From contig JADHWZ010000046.1 of the NCBI GenBank assembly GCA_016783225.1, positions 1 through 11,869 on the forward strand: DNA of 11,869 nt. The letters are read 5' to 3'. The DNA comes from Dehalococcoidia bacterium (GTDB lineage Bacteria > Chloroflexota > Dehalococcoidia > GIF9 > UBA5620). The notes under the pieces are model-generated. The model was not told the DNA's origin. It made no database searches and was given only the letters and a program-made list of their open reading frames with translations. Made by a program: the position numbers and the translations under genes. The first letter of the stretch is position 1. The number at the start of each line of letters is the position of its first letter. Positions 1 to 10,240 of this stretch are shown here, in pieces.

Positions 1-1
1 C

Positions 2-3000
2 AGCGATGACGAACTGATTCAGCTCTTCGAAGATGTGGAAAAGCCAGAAGAGCACGCCTTCATGCGATCCACAATGGATAGAGAACCCAACATTAGAACT
101 AAGAATGATGCCTTAATAGACATCTACAAGCGATTGCGTCCTGGTAACCCGCCTAACCCTGACAATGCCCGATCTCTCTTGCACAACCTTTTCTTCAATC
201 CCCGGCGCTACGACCTGGGCAAAGTCGGGAGATTCAAGCTCAACAAGAGATTGGGTCTTGACAAGCCCGAATCCCATCGCTCGTTGACCCCGGAAGATTT
301 TGTAGCGATAGTACGTCGTATTATCTTAATCAACAACGGTATGGAAGCTGCCGATGATATCGACCACCTACGTAATCGGCGAGTACGAACAGCGGGTCAC
401 CTCATACAGAATCAGTTTCGCATTGGGTTGCTACGTTTGGAGCGGACAATCAAGGAGCGAATGAGCATCGTTGGCCCCGAAGCTGCCAGTCCAACTGCTT
501 TGATCAACAACCGTCCTGTGGTCGCTGCGATGCGGGAGTTCTTTGGTGGTTCTCAGCTCTCTCAATTCATGGACCAAACCAATCCGTTAGCTGAACTGAC
601 TCATAAACGTCGGCTTTCAGCCATGGGGCCAGGGGGGCTTTCTCGTGAGCGTGCCGGCTTTGACGTCCGCGATGTGCATCATTCTCATTATGGGAAAATC
701 TGCCCTATAGAGACACCAGAGGGACCAAACATTGGGCTCATCGGCTCGCTAGCCACTTACGCCCAGATTGATGAGTACGGCTTTATAGAAACCCCCTACC
801 GCAAAGTTATGCGCGAGGTGCCCAATACTGTTGAAGGTCTGTTGGATAGAATAGCCCTAGAGGACTTACTGGACAGTGATGGGAATCTTCTTGTTGCCAG
901 AGGCGGCTCGGTTACCACAGAAGTCGCTCAGCAACAGGCCTCGTTGCCTCGTCGAGCCATTAAGGTAGTTCCATTCGTCTCCGAGCAAGTTGTTTATCTG
1001 ACTGCTGATGAGGAGGAGCAATATACTATTGCCCAAGCTAATGCTGTACTCAACGAGAGAAATGAGTTCGTTGAGGATAGAATCGGCGTCATAAAAGGTG
1101 GCAAGTATCTCAAGGAGCCAGCAGAGAACATAGATTTCATGGATGTCTCACCAATGCAGGTTTTCAGTGTTACTACTTCTCTCATACCCTTTCTTGAGCA
1201 TGATGATGCCAACAGAGCTTTGATGGGGTCGAACATGCAGCGTCAAGCTGTGCCTTTACTTTGTCCTAAAGCCCCACTGATAGCTACTGGAATGGAAAGC
1301 GAAGTGGCTAAGTATAGCGGGCAAGTCGCATTTGCTCGAGAGGCAGGCGAAGTAGTCTCGGCTACCGGTACTGAGGTGACGGTTAATGAGTTAGATGGGA
1401 ACAAGCGTGTCTACCCGTTGATGAAGTTCGTTCGAACTAATCAAGGGACATGTATTAACCAACGTCCCGTAGTATCCAAAGGTGACAAGGTGAAAAGGGG
1501 GCAGGTTTTAGTCGATGGTTCAGCAACCGATAACGGTGAGCTTGCCTTGGGGCAGAATATTCTCTGTGCCTTTATGAGCTGGCGAGGATACAATTTTGAA
1601 GATGCTATCATTCTCAGCGAGAAGCTAGTTGAAGATGATAGATTTACCTCTGTCCATATCGAGAAGTATGAGATAGAAGCCCGCGACACCAAACTTGGCC
1701 AGGAGGAGATTACTAGAGACATACCCAATGTGGGCGAGGAGAGTCTGCGTGACCTGGATGAATCTGGCATAGTCCGTATAGGCGCTGAAGTTGGCCCTGG
1801 AGCTATTCTGGTGGGTAAGATTAGTCCAAAAGGGGAGACTGAGCTGACTGCCGAGGAGAAACTGCTACGAGCTATCTTCGGTGAGAAGGCCCGTGAGGTA
1901 AAGGATAGCTCTCTCAAGGTATCACATGGCGAATGGGGAAAGGTAATCGACGTTAAAGTATTCTCTCGTGATGACGACAATGACTTGCCCACAGGGGTGC
2001 ATCACCTAGTGCGAGTGTGGGTTGCGCAGAAACGAAAAATCTCCGTGGGAGACAAGATGGCAGGCAGACACGGTAACAAAGGCGTTATCTCCCGCATTTT
2101 GCCCGAGGAGGATATGCCTTTCCTGCCAGACGGTAGACCGGTGGACATAATTCTTAACCCAATTGGTGTGCCTTCACGCATGAACATTGGGCAGATTCTC
2201 GAGACGCATTTAGGCTGGGCCGCTGAAACACTAGGTCTCAAAATGCTTAATCCGATCTTTGACGGGGCTGACAACAGTTCCATTGAGGATGGTCTTGCCA
2301 GGGCTTGGATAGTCCGGCAGTCGCGCGAAGCCAACCTTGCCAGCCACACAGGTTCGGATGCCAGTGAACTTGGTCGTGCCAAGTCTTGGCTGCGCACTCA
2401 GGGCTACAATGCGGAACAAGTCTTCGATGATCAGTATTCAGGAGAAGCGAGGAGAGTCTGCCTTCGCTTGTGGCTTGAAAGCTTGGGTACAAAGGTTTAT
2501 GGCCTTAGCAATGAGGAACTGGAGGAGATTGTGGAAAAGGTATACCTTGAACACAAGCAATCACCACCTATATTCGGCAAGATTGCCCTGCGCGACGGAC
2601 AAACCGGCGAGCCATTTGACCAACCGATAACTGTGGGCACTATCTACATGATGAAGCTTGTTCACCTTGTGGAGGACAAGGTACATGCTCGGTCTACGGG
2701 CCCTTATTCTCTGATCACGCAGCAACCCCTTGGAGGCAAGGCTCAATTCGGAGGCCAACGCTTCGGCGAGATGGAAGTATGGGCATTGGAAGCCTACGGT
2801 GCCAGTCACATGCTTCAGGAATTGCTTACTGTGAAGTCGGATGATGTGGCGGGTCGAGCTAAAGCTTATGAGTCCCTTGTTAAAGGTGAGGACATACTCC
2901 AGCCCGGTGTACCTGAGTCTTTTAGGGTCCTATTTATGGAATTGCGTAGCTTGGGACTAGCGGTTGAACTGCTCAATGAAGAAGAGGAGATGATAAGCTT

Positions 3001-3049
3001 CTTGGAAGAGAAGAGGAGAATCGGAACTAAGCCGATAGCCTTGAGCTAA
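2..3049 (+). CDS. rpoB: DNA-directed RNA polymerase subunit beta (5' partial)
   Basis: This is the beta subunit of RNA polymerase, which with beta' forms the catalytic core of transcription. The frame is open from base 2, so the gene enters from the left; about 1015 residues are visible and roughly the first 200-250 are missing. The GTG at 35 is internal and not a start. Family landmarks are clear: [16 protein letters not shown] near the left end, the rifampicin pocket at 545-625 ([11 protein letters not shown]...THKRRLSAM), [15 protein letters not shown], the [13 protein letters not shown] basic motif and the C-terminal [21 protein letters not shown] region. The pocket keeps the Asp (572-574), His (602-604) and Ser (617-619) that are usual resistance sites, so a rifampicin-sensitive type is inferred. 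A lineage-type insertion of about 85 residues relative to Bacillus lies at 2270-2575. The stop codon is 9 bases before rpoC, indicating one operon. Confidence 0.98.
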   Translation, partial: SDDELIQLFEDVEKPEEHAFMRSTMDREPNIRTKNDALIDIYKRLRPGNPPNPDNARSLLHNLFFNPRRYDLGKVGRFKLNKRLGLDKPESHRSLTPEDFVAIVRRIILINNGMEAADDIDHLRNRRVRTAGHLIQNQFRIGLLRLERTIKERMSIVGPEAASPTALINNRPVVAAMREFFGGSQLSQFMDQTNPLAELTHKRRLSAMGPGGLSRERAGFDVRDVHHSHYGKICPIETPEGPNIGLIGSLATYAQIDEYGFIETPYRKVMREVPNTVEGLLDRIALEDLLDSDGNLLVARGGSVTTEVAQQQASLPRRAIKVVPFVSEQVVYLTADEEEQYTIAQANAVLNERNEFVEDRIGVIKGGKYLKEPAENIDFMDVSPMQVFSVTTSLIPFLEHDDANRALMGSNMQRQAVPLLCPKAPLIATGMESEVAKYSGQVAFAREAGEVVSATGTEVTVNELDGNKRVYPLMKFVRTNQGTCINQRPVVSKGDKVKRGQVLVDGSATDNGELALGQNILCAFMSWRGYNFEDAIILSEKLVEDDRFTSVHIEKYEIEARDTKLGQEEITRDIPNVGEESLRDLDESGIVRIGAEVGPGAILVGKISPKGETELTAEEKLLRAIFGEKAREVKDSSLKVSHGEWGKVIDVKVFSRDDDNDLPTGVHHLVRVWVAQKRKISVGDKMAGRHGNKGVISRILPEEDMPFLPDGRPVDIILNPIGVPSRMNIGQILETHLGWAAETLGLKMLNPIFDGADNSSIEDGLARAWIVRQSREANLASHTGSDASELGRAKSWLRTQGYNAEQVFDDQYSGEARRVCLRLWLESLGTKVYGLSNEELEEIVEKVYLEHKQSPPIFGKIALRDGQTGEPFDQPITVGTIYMMKLVHLVEDKVHARSTGPYSLITQQPLGGKAQFGGQRFGEMEVWALEAYGASHMLQELLTVKSDDVAGRAKAYESLVKGEDILQPGVPESFRVLFMELRSLGLAVELLNEEEEMISFLEEKRRIGTKPIALS

Positions 3050-3058
3050 AGGAGATGA

Positions 3059-6000
3059 ATGACTGAAGTTAATGACTTCAATGCCATCCGTATTTCGCTG
3101 GCTTCACCGGAGCAAACGAGAAGCTGGTCTTACGGCGAGGTGACTGAGCCTGAGACAATCAATTATCGAACCCTGAAGCCGGAAAAGGACGGCCTTTTCT
3201 GCGAGAAGATCTTTGGACCGACTAAGAATTACGAGTGCTATTGTGGGAAGTACAAGAAGATACGCTATCGTGGCGTTACCTGTGATAGATGCGGAGTTAC
3301 GGTAGAACATTCCAGGGTACGCCGGACACGTATGGGCCATATCGAGTTGGCTGCTCCAGTGGCTCACATCTGGTTTGCCAAAGGAGTACCCAGTCGGTTA
3401 GCGTTGCTTCTGGATATCTCTCCTAGACATCTGGAGCGAGTTCTCTACTTCGCCCAATACGTTATCATCTCGGTTGATTATGTAGCGCGCGACGAGAGAA
3501 TCAAGCAACTAAAGGACCAACTCTCTCGCCAGTTCGTTGAGACAAAACAGGAGTCGGAGAATCATGTCATGGGGACGCAGGCGGAAGCTCAGTCGCAGCC
3601 AAGCCCAGAAGCCGTGGAGGAGGCGAATCGGGCAGAGCCTCAGTTCGTTGGCAACAGAGCTGAGTCGGGAGACGAACTGCAGGCGAGGATAGCAAAGCTG
3701 GAAAACCTTCGGCAATTGGATTACCTTACTGAGGCCGAATATCAAAAAGTCAAAGCAGAGCATGGTCACTTATTTGAGGCTGGTATGGGCGCTGAGGCTA
3801 TTTTGCGCATTCTCAAGGAAATCAACCTCGAAGAACTGCGCCAGAGACTCATTGCAGAAATCCGTTCCAGTTCCGGGCAACGTCGAAAGAAAGCTGGTAA
3901 GCGACTACAGGTAGTTGAAGCTTTCTCACGCAGTGGCAATAAGCCTGAGTGGATGATATTGACTGTGCTCCCGGTGCTGCCTCCAGAACTTCGCCCCATA
4001 GTGCAATTGGACGGCGGTCGGTTCGCCACCAGCGATCTCAACGACCTTTACCGCCGCGTGATTAATCGCAATAATCGACTGCGACGGCTAATTGATTTGG
4101 GGGCTCCGGAAATTATCATCCGCAATGAGGAACGTATGCTCCAAGAGGCCGTTGATGCGCTTATTGACAATGGGCGGAGGGGACGAGTACCTATACCCGG
4201 TGGCGCCCGCAAGTTGAAGTCGCTATCTGACATGCTTAGAGGTAAGCAAGGCCGCTTTCGTCAGAACCTTTTGGGTAAGCGCGTAGACTACAGCGGTCGT
4301 TCAGTTATCGTCGTTGGGCCCGAACTAAAGCTTCACCAATGTGGTTTGCCTAAGAACATGGCTTTGGAATTGTTCAAGCCTTTTATTATGCGCCGGCTGA
4401 TCGAGCAGGGTTATGCCCACAACATCAAGAGTGCTCGGCGACAGGTGGAGAAGGCTAGACCCGAGGTGTGGGATATTCTGGGGGAGGTGATTAAGGAGCG
4501 CCCAGTGTTGCTTAACCGGGCTCCAACCTTGCACCGTTTGAGCATCCAGGCTTTTGAGCCCGTTCTCATTGGCGGGAGCGCTATCCAAATCCATCCTTTG
4601 GTATGTAGCGCCTTCAATGCTGACTTTGATGGTGACCAAATGGCAGTTCACGTGCCACTCTCTAGGGCAGCAATAACAGAGGCCAGAGAACAAATGCTTA
4701 GCGTCTACAACATGTTGCTGCCAAGTTGTGGCGAGCCGGTAATGACACCCACATTGGACATGGTTCTGGGTTGCTATTACCTCACCAGTATTAGACCTGG
4801 AGTCAAGGGTGAAGGAAAGCATTTCAGAGATTTCGAAGAGGCCAAGCTGGCCTATGAACTGGGGATTGTCGGCCTGGATGCCGAAATAGAGGTCAGGGTC
4901 GAGGATGGGAACACACAGAGACTAAGGACTAACGTTGGTCGGATTTTGCTCAACGATGTTTTGCCCACTGAGTTTCAGTTCTGCAATCAAGTTATGGACA
5001 AAGCTGCCTTGAAACGCTTGGTGTCAGACTGCTATCGTTTGCTGGGAAATACCGCCACTGTTGCCATGCTCGACAAACTTAAGCAGCTAGGGTTTGATTA
5101 TGCTACCAAGTCGGGCACGAGTATTGCGGCGAAAGATATTGAGGTGCCACGGGACAAGGCAAAGTTCCTTGAAGAGGGTGATGAGAAGGTCGCTGTCATT
5201 GACAGCCAGTTCAACCGGGGGCTGATTACCGAGGATGAGCGCTACAGCAAGACTATTGAAGCCTGGACAGAGACTACAGAAAAGATCACAGAAACCATTT
5301 CTCAATCTTTGGACCGCTATGGCGGAGTCTATATGATGGCTACCTCAGGGGCAAAAGGAAACATCTCGCAAATCAAGCAAATGGCTGGTATGCGTGGCCT
5401 AATGACCGACCCGTCAGGAAGAATAATCGAGTTCCCGATTAAATCAAGCTTTCGCGAAGGGCTCGGGGTGATGGAGTATTTCATCTCCACTCATGGCGCC
5501 CGTAAGGGTCTGGCTGATACCGCTTTAAGGACCTCAAATGCCGGGTATCTTACCCGTCGCCTTATTGATGTGGCTCAAGATGTAATCACATCCGAAGAGG
5601 ATTGTGGTAGTGAGGAGGGTATCAGGCTGTCTGAGAAAAATGACAGAGGGCTGTTATCACCCCTAGCCGAGCGTGTACTTGGGCGCTTGGCTGCGGTCGA
5701 TGTTGTTGATCCAGGCACCGGGGAGATTATCGCCTATAGAAACGAGGAGATTGATGAGGAAAGGGCAAAGCGGATTTCGGACGCTGGTATTGGTGAAGTA
5801 TACGTGAGGTCGCCTCTCTGCTGCCATTCTCGGCGAGGCATTTGCCAACGCTGTTACGGACGTGACCTTGCCAGAAGGGGACTAGTAGACATCGGTAACG
5901 CTGTAGGCATTATTGCTGCCCAAAGCATCGGAGAGCCAGGTACTCAGCTCACGTTGCGCACTTTCCACACTGGTGGCGTCGTCGAAGCTGATATCACTAG

Positions 6001-7033
6001 TGGTCTGCCGCGGATAGAGGAGCTATTTGAAGCCAGGGCACCAAAAGGACAGGCCATTCTCTCTGAAATCGACGGCATCGCTGAAGTAACCGATACTCGT
6101 GAGATACGTAGAATGAAGGTTACCAGTTCTGAATCCTATCTGGATGAGTACGTATTGCCACCCGGCGCTGAGGTAATTGTCGGCAATGGGGAATGGGTTG
6201 AAGCCGGGGCAGAACTTGCTGTTTCAGCACCCTCACTGCGTGAGGAATCAGCTCGAGGCCAACAACCGGCAGTTATGGAAGAACATCCGGTGATAGCGAG
6301 AGTTGCCGGTAATGTAGTCATTGATGACGGACACCTCTACATCCGCTACGAGGGAAATGAAGAGAGAGAATATGTCGTCCCGCCTGGGAGCCACATTCGC
6401 ATTAAATCGGGCGAGGAGGTGAAAGCTGGAGGCCAACTTATCGATGGTGCCGTTGACCCGCAAGACATTCTGCGCATCATGGGCAGGGAGGCAGTACAGC
6501 AGTACTTGGTTGAAGAAGTGCAAAAGGTCTATCGCTCGCAGGGCGTAAACATTAGCGACAAACATATCGAGATTATCATCCGCCAGATGCTCAGGCGAGT
6601 GCGTGTCGACTCGCAGGGTGACACCGAGCTACTATCCGGCGACCTGATCGACCGATTTGACTACGAGAACATAAATGCCAAGGTGCTAGCCGAAGGAGGT
6701 GAGCCAGCTACTGCCCAGACTGTCCTCCTTGGGATTACTCGGGCTTCGTTAAAGACAAGCAGTTGGTTATCTGCAGCTTCTTTCCAAGAGACCACCAGGG
6801 TGCTCACCGAGGCCGCAATTTGGGGGAAAACGGACAAGCTCCTTGGGCTGAAGGAAAACGTTATTATCGGCAAGCTAATACCATCCCAGATCTTATCTTT
6901 GGCAGAAAAAACTGAACGGGATCTGTTCCTCACGGAGGAAGCTCAGCAAGGCTCATCCTTGCCCGAGGGCGCTGAGCCAGTAGACCAACAAACAGATACT
7001 TCGGCGTTATCAGCGGAAGAGCCTCTCACCTAA
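3059..7033 (+). CDS. rpoC: DNA-directed RNA polymerase subunit beta'
   Basis: This is the beta' subunit, which carries the polymerase active site; 1324 residues, complete. The start is ATG at 3059, preceded at 4 bases by AAAGGAG overlapping the rpoB stop, so the two genes are translated from one message. Visible landmarks are the N-terminal zinc site C60, C62, C75, C78; the catalytic Mg-binding motif NADFDGD at residues 520-526 (Asp 522, 524, 526); the trigger-loop region from residue 813 ([19 protein letters not shown]); and the second zinc site C849, C922, C929, C932 with the family spacing C-x6-C-x2-C. A hydrophilic insertion of about 70 residues relative to E. coli lies at residues 139-222, rich in Glu, Gln and Ala. 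The very large clamp insertion of Thermus beta' is absent. The C-terminal tail is acidic and poorly conserved. Confidence 0.99.
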   Translation: MTEVNDFNAIRISLASPEQTRSWSYGEVTEPETINYRTLKPEKDGLFCEKIFGPTKNYECYCGKYKKIRYRGVTCDRCGVTVEHSRVRRTRMGHIELAAPVAHIWFAKGVPSRLALLLDISPRHLERVLYFAQYVIISVDYVARDERIKQLKDQLSRQFVETKQESENHVMGTQAEAQSQPSPEAVEEANRAEPQFVGNRAESGDELQARIAKLENLRQLDYLTEAEYQKVKAEHGHLFEAGMGAEAILRILKEINLEELRQRLIAEIRSSSGQRRKKAGKRLQVVEAFSRSGNKPEWMILTVLPVLPPELRPIVQLDGGRFATSDLNDLYRRVINRNNRLRRLIDLGAPEIIIRNEERMLQEAVDALIDNGRRGRVPIPGGARKLKSLSDMLRGKQGRFRQNLLGKRVDYSGRSVIVVGPELKLHQCGLPKNMALELFKPFIMRRLIEQGYAHNIKSARRQVEKARPEVWDILGEVIKERPVLLNRAPTLHRLSIQAFEPVLIGGSAIQIHPLVCSAFNADFDGDQMAVHVPLSRAAITEAREQMLSVYNMLLPSCGEPVMTPTLDMVLGCYYLTSIRPGVKGEGKHFRDFEEAKLAYELGIVGLDAEIEVRVEDGNTQRLRTNVGRILLNDVLPTEFQFCNQVMDKAALKRLVSDCYRLLGNTATVAMLDKLKQLGFDYATKSGTSIAAKDIEVPRDKAKFLEEGDEKVAVIDSQFNRGLITEDERYSKTIEAWTETTEKITETISQSLDRYGGVYMMATSGAKGNISQIKQMAGMRGLMTDPSGRIIEFPIKSSFREGLGVMEYFISTHGARKGLADTALRTSNAGYLTRRLIDVAQDVITSEEDCGSEEGIRLSEKNDRGLLSPLAERVLGRLAAVDVVDPGTGEIIAYRNEEIDEERAKRISDAGIGEVYVRSPLCCHSRRGICQRCYGRDLARRGLVDIGNAVGIIAAQSIGEPGTQLTLRTFHTGGVVEADITSGLPRIEELFEARAPKGQAILSEIDGIAEVTDTREIRRMKVTSSESYLDEYVLPPGAEVIVGNGEWVEAGAELAVSAPSLREESARGQQPAVMEEHPVIARVAGNVVIDDGHLYIRYEGNEEREYVVPPGSHIRIKSGEEVKAGGQLIDGAVDPQDILRIMGREAVQQYLVEEVQKVYRSQGVNISDKHIEIIIRQMLRRVRVDSQGDTELLSGDLIDRFDYENINAKVLAEGGEPATAQTVLLGITRASLKTSSWLSAASFQETTRVLTEAAIWGKTDKLLGLKENVIIGKLIPSQILSLAEKTERDLFLTEEAQQGSSLPEGAEPVDQQTDTSALSAEEPLT

Positions 7034-7035
7034 AG

Positions 7036-7061
7036 TGAAGCTGGGGGAAATCCAAGCTTCA
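7036..7061 (+). other. Hairpin just after the rpoC stop
   Basis: TGAAGCT (7036-7042) and AGCTTCA (7055-7061) are perfect complements around a 12-base loop, two bases after the rpoC stop codon. A second pairing, AATCCA (7049-7054) with TGGATT (7064-7069), encloses the right arm of the first, so the two cannot easily form together. The role is unknown. It could protect the 3' end of the rpoBC message or help termination. Confidence 0.45.
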
Positions 7062-7084
7062 TCTGGATTGAACCTAAACTCACG

Positions 7085-7115
7085 AGAATCCTCGCTAGTC
7101 AGCGAGGATTCTTCT
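7085..7115 (+). terminator. Intrinsic terminator of the rpoBC operon
   Basis: A perfect 12-base-pair stem (AGAATCCTCGCT, 7085-7096, with AGCGAGGATTCT, 7101-7112) closes on the four-base loop AGTC. It is followed by a moderately T-rich run, TCTATTGATTGT. It lies 50 bases after rpoC and about 50 before the ruvB promoter, so it separates the polymerase operon from ruvB. The T tract is interrupted, so some read-through into ruvB is possible. Confidence 0.85.
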
Positions 7116-7139
7116 ATTGATTGTCTCATCTTGCAGGCT

Positions 7140-7170
7140 TTGGTCTCATAACTCTCGGATGTGATATAAT
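7140..7170 (+). promoter_or_regulatory. Extended -10 promoter for ruvB
   Basis: A consensus TATAAT (7165-7170) is preceded by TGA to give the extended -10 TGATATAAT (7162-7170). The best -35 candidate is a weak TTGGTC (7140-7145) at a 19-base spacing, so the extended -10 probably carries recognition. A start point near 7176-7178 is inferred, about 25 bases before the chosen ruvB ATG. Confidence 0.7.
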
Positions 7171-7200
7171 CTCCGTAAGTTGAAGCGAGTTTCTCAAGCA

Positions 7201-8241
7201 ATGCGAGAAGGAAAAGTAGCAACACGTATAGTATCAGGTAAGCCCAGCGCTGATGATACGTCGTTAGACGCAAACCTTCGACCAAGGTGCCTGATTGACT
7301 TCATCGGACAAGAGAAGGTTAAAGGTAACCTCGGGATAGCTATTGCGGCTGCTCAGAAACGAGGAGAGACATTAGACCATATTCTTCTCTACGGGCCACC
7401 TGGTTTAGGAAAAACTACACTGGCTCATATTATTGCCGCTGAAATGGGAGTCAATATTAAGGTTAGTTCAGGTCCCGCAATAGAGCGCCCCGGGGATTTG
7501 GCAGCTATTTTGACCAACCTGCAGAAAGGCGATGCCTTCTTCATAGACGAGATTCACCGATTTAGCCGAGTTGTAGAAGAGATTCTCTATCCGGCAATGG
7601 AAGACTTCGCGATAGACATAATTCTTGGTAAGGGTCCGGGAGCAAGAAGCCTCCGCTTGAATCTGCCTCGTTTCACCCTAATTGGGGCCACCACACGGTA
7701 TGCGTTGATGAGTCCCCCTTTGAGAGACAGATTCGGCGCCGTTTACCGCCTTGACTTCTACGACGAATCGGCTATAAAGACAGTTTTGAGACGCTCAGCA
7801 AGTATTCTTAATCTAGAAGTGGAGGAAGCCAGCCTCAGCCAGATCGCCTGCCGAGCTCGAGGCACGCCGCGCGTAGCTAATCGACTGCTGAAACGGGTTC
7901 GTGACTACGCTCAGGTGATGGCAAGCGGGGTGGTTACCGAGCCCGTGGCTATCGAAGCGCTTTCCAAATTGGAGATAGACCGCATTGGCTTGGATGAAGT
8001 AGACCACAAGGTTCTGCGTACCATAATTGAGAAGTTTGATTGTGGGCCGGTCGGCCTTGACACCATTGCTGCTTCTATCAGCGAGGAAGCAGATACCATA
8101 ATGGATGTATATGAACCTTATCTTCTTCAATTGGGGTTCCTGGAACGGACACCTCGAGGCAGGGCAGCCACTAGACTTGCCTGTGCCCACTTGGGCGTTC
8201 CTCACAAGAAGGGACAGACGCCTCAAGCAAGCTTGTGGTAG
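7201..8241 (+). CDS. ruvB: Holliday junction branch migration DNA helicase RuvB
   Basis: RuvB is the hexameric AAA+ motor that, with RuvA, drives branch migration of Holliday junctions in recombination and repair. From ATG 7201 it has 346 residues, the family length. Visible motifs are Walker A GPPGLGKT (65-72), Walker B DEIH (116-119), sensor 1 GATTR (162-166), SPPLRDRFG (171-179) with the arginine finger, sensor 2 region [13 protein letters not shown] (221-233), and a C-terminal winged helix ending [21 protein letters not shown] at 7180 is in frame upstream, but the promoter predicts transcription starting about there. The ATG at 7201 leaves a short leader with a weak GAAGCGAG ribosome site about 11 bases upstream. 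Neither ruvA nor ruvC is adjacent. The gene follows rpoBC behind a terminator and has its own promoter. Confidence 0.97.
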   Translation: MREGKVATRIVSGKPSADDTSLDANLRPRCLIDFIGQEKVKGNLGIAIAAAQKRGETLDHILLYGPPGLGKTTLAHIIAAEMGVNIKVSSGPAIERPGDLAAILTNLQKGDAFFIDEIHRFSRVVEEILYPAMEDFAIDIILGKGPGARSLRLNLPRFTLIGATTRYALMSPPLRDRFGAVYRLDFYDESAIKTVLRRSASILNLEVEEASLSQIACRARGTPRVANRLLKRVRDYAQVMASGVVTEPVAIEALSKLEIDRIGLDEVDHKVLRTIIEKFDCGPVGLDTIAASISEEADTIMDVYEPYLLQLGFLERTPRGRAATRLACAHLGVPHKKGQTPQASLW

Positions 8242-8443
8242 GGGTTTTCGCTTCCTTTTCTCGTTCGTGCTTGTTCCGCTGCTGCTTTGTGGAGTATCGG
8301 CAAGGCCAAGGTTTTGAGAACCACGACCTAAAGCCGTCTTGCAGACGAACCCGCTGGCTGACAAAAAGACCTGACCTCCATTGCCTACGGCGCTGCGTCC
8401 CCGTTGATAGCCAATAGACAGATATGTTGGGGCATAAAGTAGG

Positions 8444-8887
8444 ATGAGCTTCAGAAGCAAAATTGCTATCCTGCTCCTATTGCCTGTTTTGCTGCCGTTG
8501 GCTTGTCGAGAGCCATCCGGGATTTCTAGGGTAACTCAGGCTATCGATGGCGATACTATTGCTATTGAGGGTGGTTATCACGTGCGTTATATTGGTATCG
8601 ATGCTCCTGAAAAAGGCGAATTCCATTACTTGGAGTCAGAGCAGGCAAACAGGAAACTGGTAGAAGGCAGAATGGTCAGGCTGGAGAAAGATATCTCGGA
8701 GAAGGATAGATACGGAAGACTGCTGCGCTACGTTTATATCGACGGCACCTTTGTAAACGCGGAGTTGGTAAGGCAGGGTTACGCACGTGCTAAAGCTTAT
8801 CCTCCTGATGTCAAATATCAAGTCTACCTAGAGGCAATCGAGAAAGAAGCCAGGCATATGAAAAGGGTAATTTGGAGGCAGAAATAG
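8444..8887 (+). CDS. Secreted/membrane-anchored thermonuclease-family (SNase-like) protein
   Basis: This 147-residue protein belongs to the staphylococcal-nuclease (TNase) fold family, whose active members are Ca-dependent nucleases. A basic hydrophobic leader (residues 1-20, MSFRSK then leucine-rich) is followed by Cys21. LPLAC resembles a lipobox, but Pro at -3 breaks the usual pattern, so lipidation is uncertain. The OB-fold follows with the catalytic set intact by alignment to nuc: DGDT (Asp35, Asp37), Arg48, Asp53 and Glu56 in VRYIGIDAPE, and Arg92 in DRYGR. LVRQGYA and the C-terminal IW are also family hallmarks. An extracytoplasmic nuclease is inferred, perhaps for nucleotide scavenging. 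The upstream frame has a stop at 8435-8437, so ATG 8444 is the first possible start. Its GTAGG lies directly against the ATG, an unusually close ribosome site. It converges with the minus-strand operon to its right. Confidence 0.9.
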   Translation: MSFRSKIAILLLLPVLLPLACREPSGISRVTQAIDGDTIAIEGGYHVRYIGIDAPEKGEFHYLESEQANRKLVEGRMVRLEKDISEKDRYGRLLRYVYIDGTFVNAELVRQGYARAKAYPPDVKYQVYLEAIEKEARHMKRVIWRQK

Positions 8888-8979
8888 CCTTTTCAGTTTT
8901 CTGCCATTTACTAGTTCACTTCGTCAAAGATGGCCGAGAGCCGCTTTATCCTGGCACCTTTAGTGATCCTGGTTTGTGC

Positions 8980-9861
8980 TTATCTTATTTTGCGTTCCAA
9001 CAGTGCCGGGCCAACAAGAAGAAACAGAGACAGTAGAATCAGAAACAGCCAAGCCCAGAAGCTGACAGCATAGTTCCCTGCAAACGCTACCAATAGCAAC
9101 AGCAGAATCTGTGGGGTCAACAAAGCCCCTGCCTTGGCCCAGCGTTGTCTGATGCGAATGAAAATTGCCGCAGTCACCGCCAATACCACAAAACTAAGAG
9201 CAATCCAGGGAGAAGTGTCGTAAACGTGTTCGTACCGCAGAAGCCCGTCTTTTGTTCCCAGCGCCAGTATCCAACTCAAGACTATGGGAATAGGAAGCAA
9301 CATTAGTGACGCAAATAGCCAGTCCCGTTTTACAGTTTGCTTGGTCACGGAAACCATGACCAGTATAGCCAGAGGAACATAGGCGGCAGCTGCGAGCCAA
9401 GCCCACCCGCCAGGCAGGGAAAGCAACAGGATACCGACGGCTATCACCGGAATCAGACAATAGCCCAGCCAGGGGAAAAGCCAAGCAGGTTTACCGTGAC
9501 ACCAGCCGTAGATGACAACGCTAACAACTGCAATCAAGATGGCTAATGGCCAAGTAGTGCTGTGCCAGCAATGTAGAGCGAACAGTGCTGCAATCAAGAA
9601 ATGGGGTAAAGCGGCGAAGAGGGCTTGCCGCCAGTTACCCTGGCTATACACTTCGTACATTTGCCGAGCGACAAGCCGAGGAGAACCCAAGAACTGCACA
9701 GCGGCCTCGGTCGCCTCTTCTTCGGAAAACCCGAATTCCCTCAGTTCCTGGCTTTTGTCCTCGAGATGTGCATCAAGCTCACGCACCACATCGCTTTCAG
9801 TTGCGGGATCAACTCTAAGGTAGTCTTTGAGGTTGTCCAGGTAACTCAACTTTGCTGTCAT
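8980..9861 (-). CDS. HAAS/DUF1700-type domain multi-pass membrane protein
   Basis: This 293-residue protein has an N-terminal soluble helical domain (about residues 1-75). Its features (YLDNLKDYL, an acidic middle, GFSEEEATEAAVQFLGSPRLVARQ) fit the HAAS/DUF1700 family. These are small helical domains usually encoded beside PadR regulators and fused to membrane segments. About seven or eight hydrophobic helices fill residues 80-287, ending with a basic ERKIR tail. No enzyme motif is visible. It starts 7 bases after the padR stop, so the two are surely co-transcribed. A role as the membrane partner or effector of the PadR regulator is inferred, and the substrate or signal is unknown. I chose ATG 9861; an in-frame GTG at 9876, overlapping padR, would add five residues but has no better ribosome site. 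Confidence 0.8.
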   Translation of the reverse strand: MTAKLSYLDNLKDYLRVDPATESDVVRELDAHLEDKSQELREFGFSEEEATEAAVQFLGSPRLVARQMYEVYSQGNWRQALFAALPHFLIAALFALHCWHSTTWPLAILIAVVSVVIYGWCHGKPAWLFPWLGYCLIPVIAVGILLLSLPGGWAWLAAAAYVPLAILVMVSVTKQTVKRDWLFASLMLLPIPIVLSWILALGTKDGLLRYEHVYDTSPWIALSFVVLAVTAAIFIRIRQRWAKAGALLTPQILLLLLVAFAGNYAVSFWAWLFLILLSLFLLVGPALLERKIR

Positions 9862-9868
9862 TGTCCTA

Positions 9869-10204
9869 TCAACCACCCACCGGCTGCATGATCAAATCCA
9901 CGGCTGTAGAGAAATCTTGCCACACCGCTAATCTCTCCTCTAGAGCCTTTTGTCCCTTCTGCGTCATATGGTAATAACGCCTTTCCTGGCCACCCGGTAG
10001 TTTTTGCCATTTGCCCTGAATCAACCGGGCTTTTTCCAAGCGATGAAGCGCTGGATAAAGGGTCCCTTCCTTAAACTGGAAATAGCCATCGCTCCTTTTC
10101 TCCAGGTCTCTTATGATTTGGTAACCATACATCGGCTGGTAACTAATCAGGCAAAGAAGCAAGGAATCAGTGCTGCCCTTCAGTAGTTCACGTCCGTAAT
10201 TCAT
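9869..10204 (-). CDS. PadR-family transcriptional regulator
   Basis: This 111-residue protein is a compact PadR-type winged-helix DNA-binding protein. The typical core is present: MYGYQIIRDLEKRS, then FKEGTLYPALHRLEKARLI (recognition helix region), then the wing GGQERRYYHMTQKG, and a short C-terminal dimerisation helix. PadR proteins are usually repressors of their own operon that respond to small ligands; no ligand can be read here. The start is ATG 10204, because a full GAGGTGA ribosome site (10210-10216) sits 5 bases upstream. The in-frame GTG at 10213 lies inside that site. The gene is transcribed divergently from arsR and leads a two-gene operon with the HAAS membrane protein. Confidence 0.93.
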   Translation of the reverse strand: MNYGRELLKGSTDSLLLCLISYQPMYGYQIIRDLEKRSDGYFQFKEGTLYPALHRLEKARLIQGKWQKLPGGQERRYYHMTQKGQKALEERLAVWQDFSTAVDLIMQPVGG

Positions 10205-10209
10205 TTTCG

Positions 10210-10216
10210 TCACCTC
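10210..10216 (-). promoter_or_regulatory. padR ribosome binding site
   Basis: GAGGTGA read on the minus strand lies 5 bases before ATG 10204. It fixes that codon as the start rather than the GTG at 10211-10213, which is part of the site itself. Confidence 0.8.
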
Positions 10217-10240
10217 ACTAAGGGAATGCTCTCCACATCA

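Noticed and set aside
1441..2397. Long minus-strand frames opposite rpoB (1441-1992 and 2002-2397), and similar ones opposite rpoC
   Set aside because: Low-complexity serine/arginine-rich translations with no domain; mirror effects of the codon use of rpoB and rpoC.
8310..8347. Small hairpins GGTT-TTGAG-AACC and CGTCT-TGC-AGACG after ruvB, as a terminator
   Set aside because: Stems of only four and five pairs with no T run after them; too weak to call.
8105..8417. Two short plus-strand frames (8105-8317 and 8235-8417) over and after the end of ruvB
   Set aside because: They have no ribosome site and no recognisable domain; the first is a shadow of ruvB. The 8242-8443 stretch shows no gene that I can support.
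8930..9070. Small plus-strand frame starting MAESRFILAPLVILV, a possible short membrane peptide
   Set aside because: Most of it is antisense to the 3' end of the HAAS gene, there is no good ribosome site, and the part after the hydrophobic stretch looks random. Between the stops at 8887 and 8980 I saw no clear terminator either.
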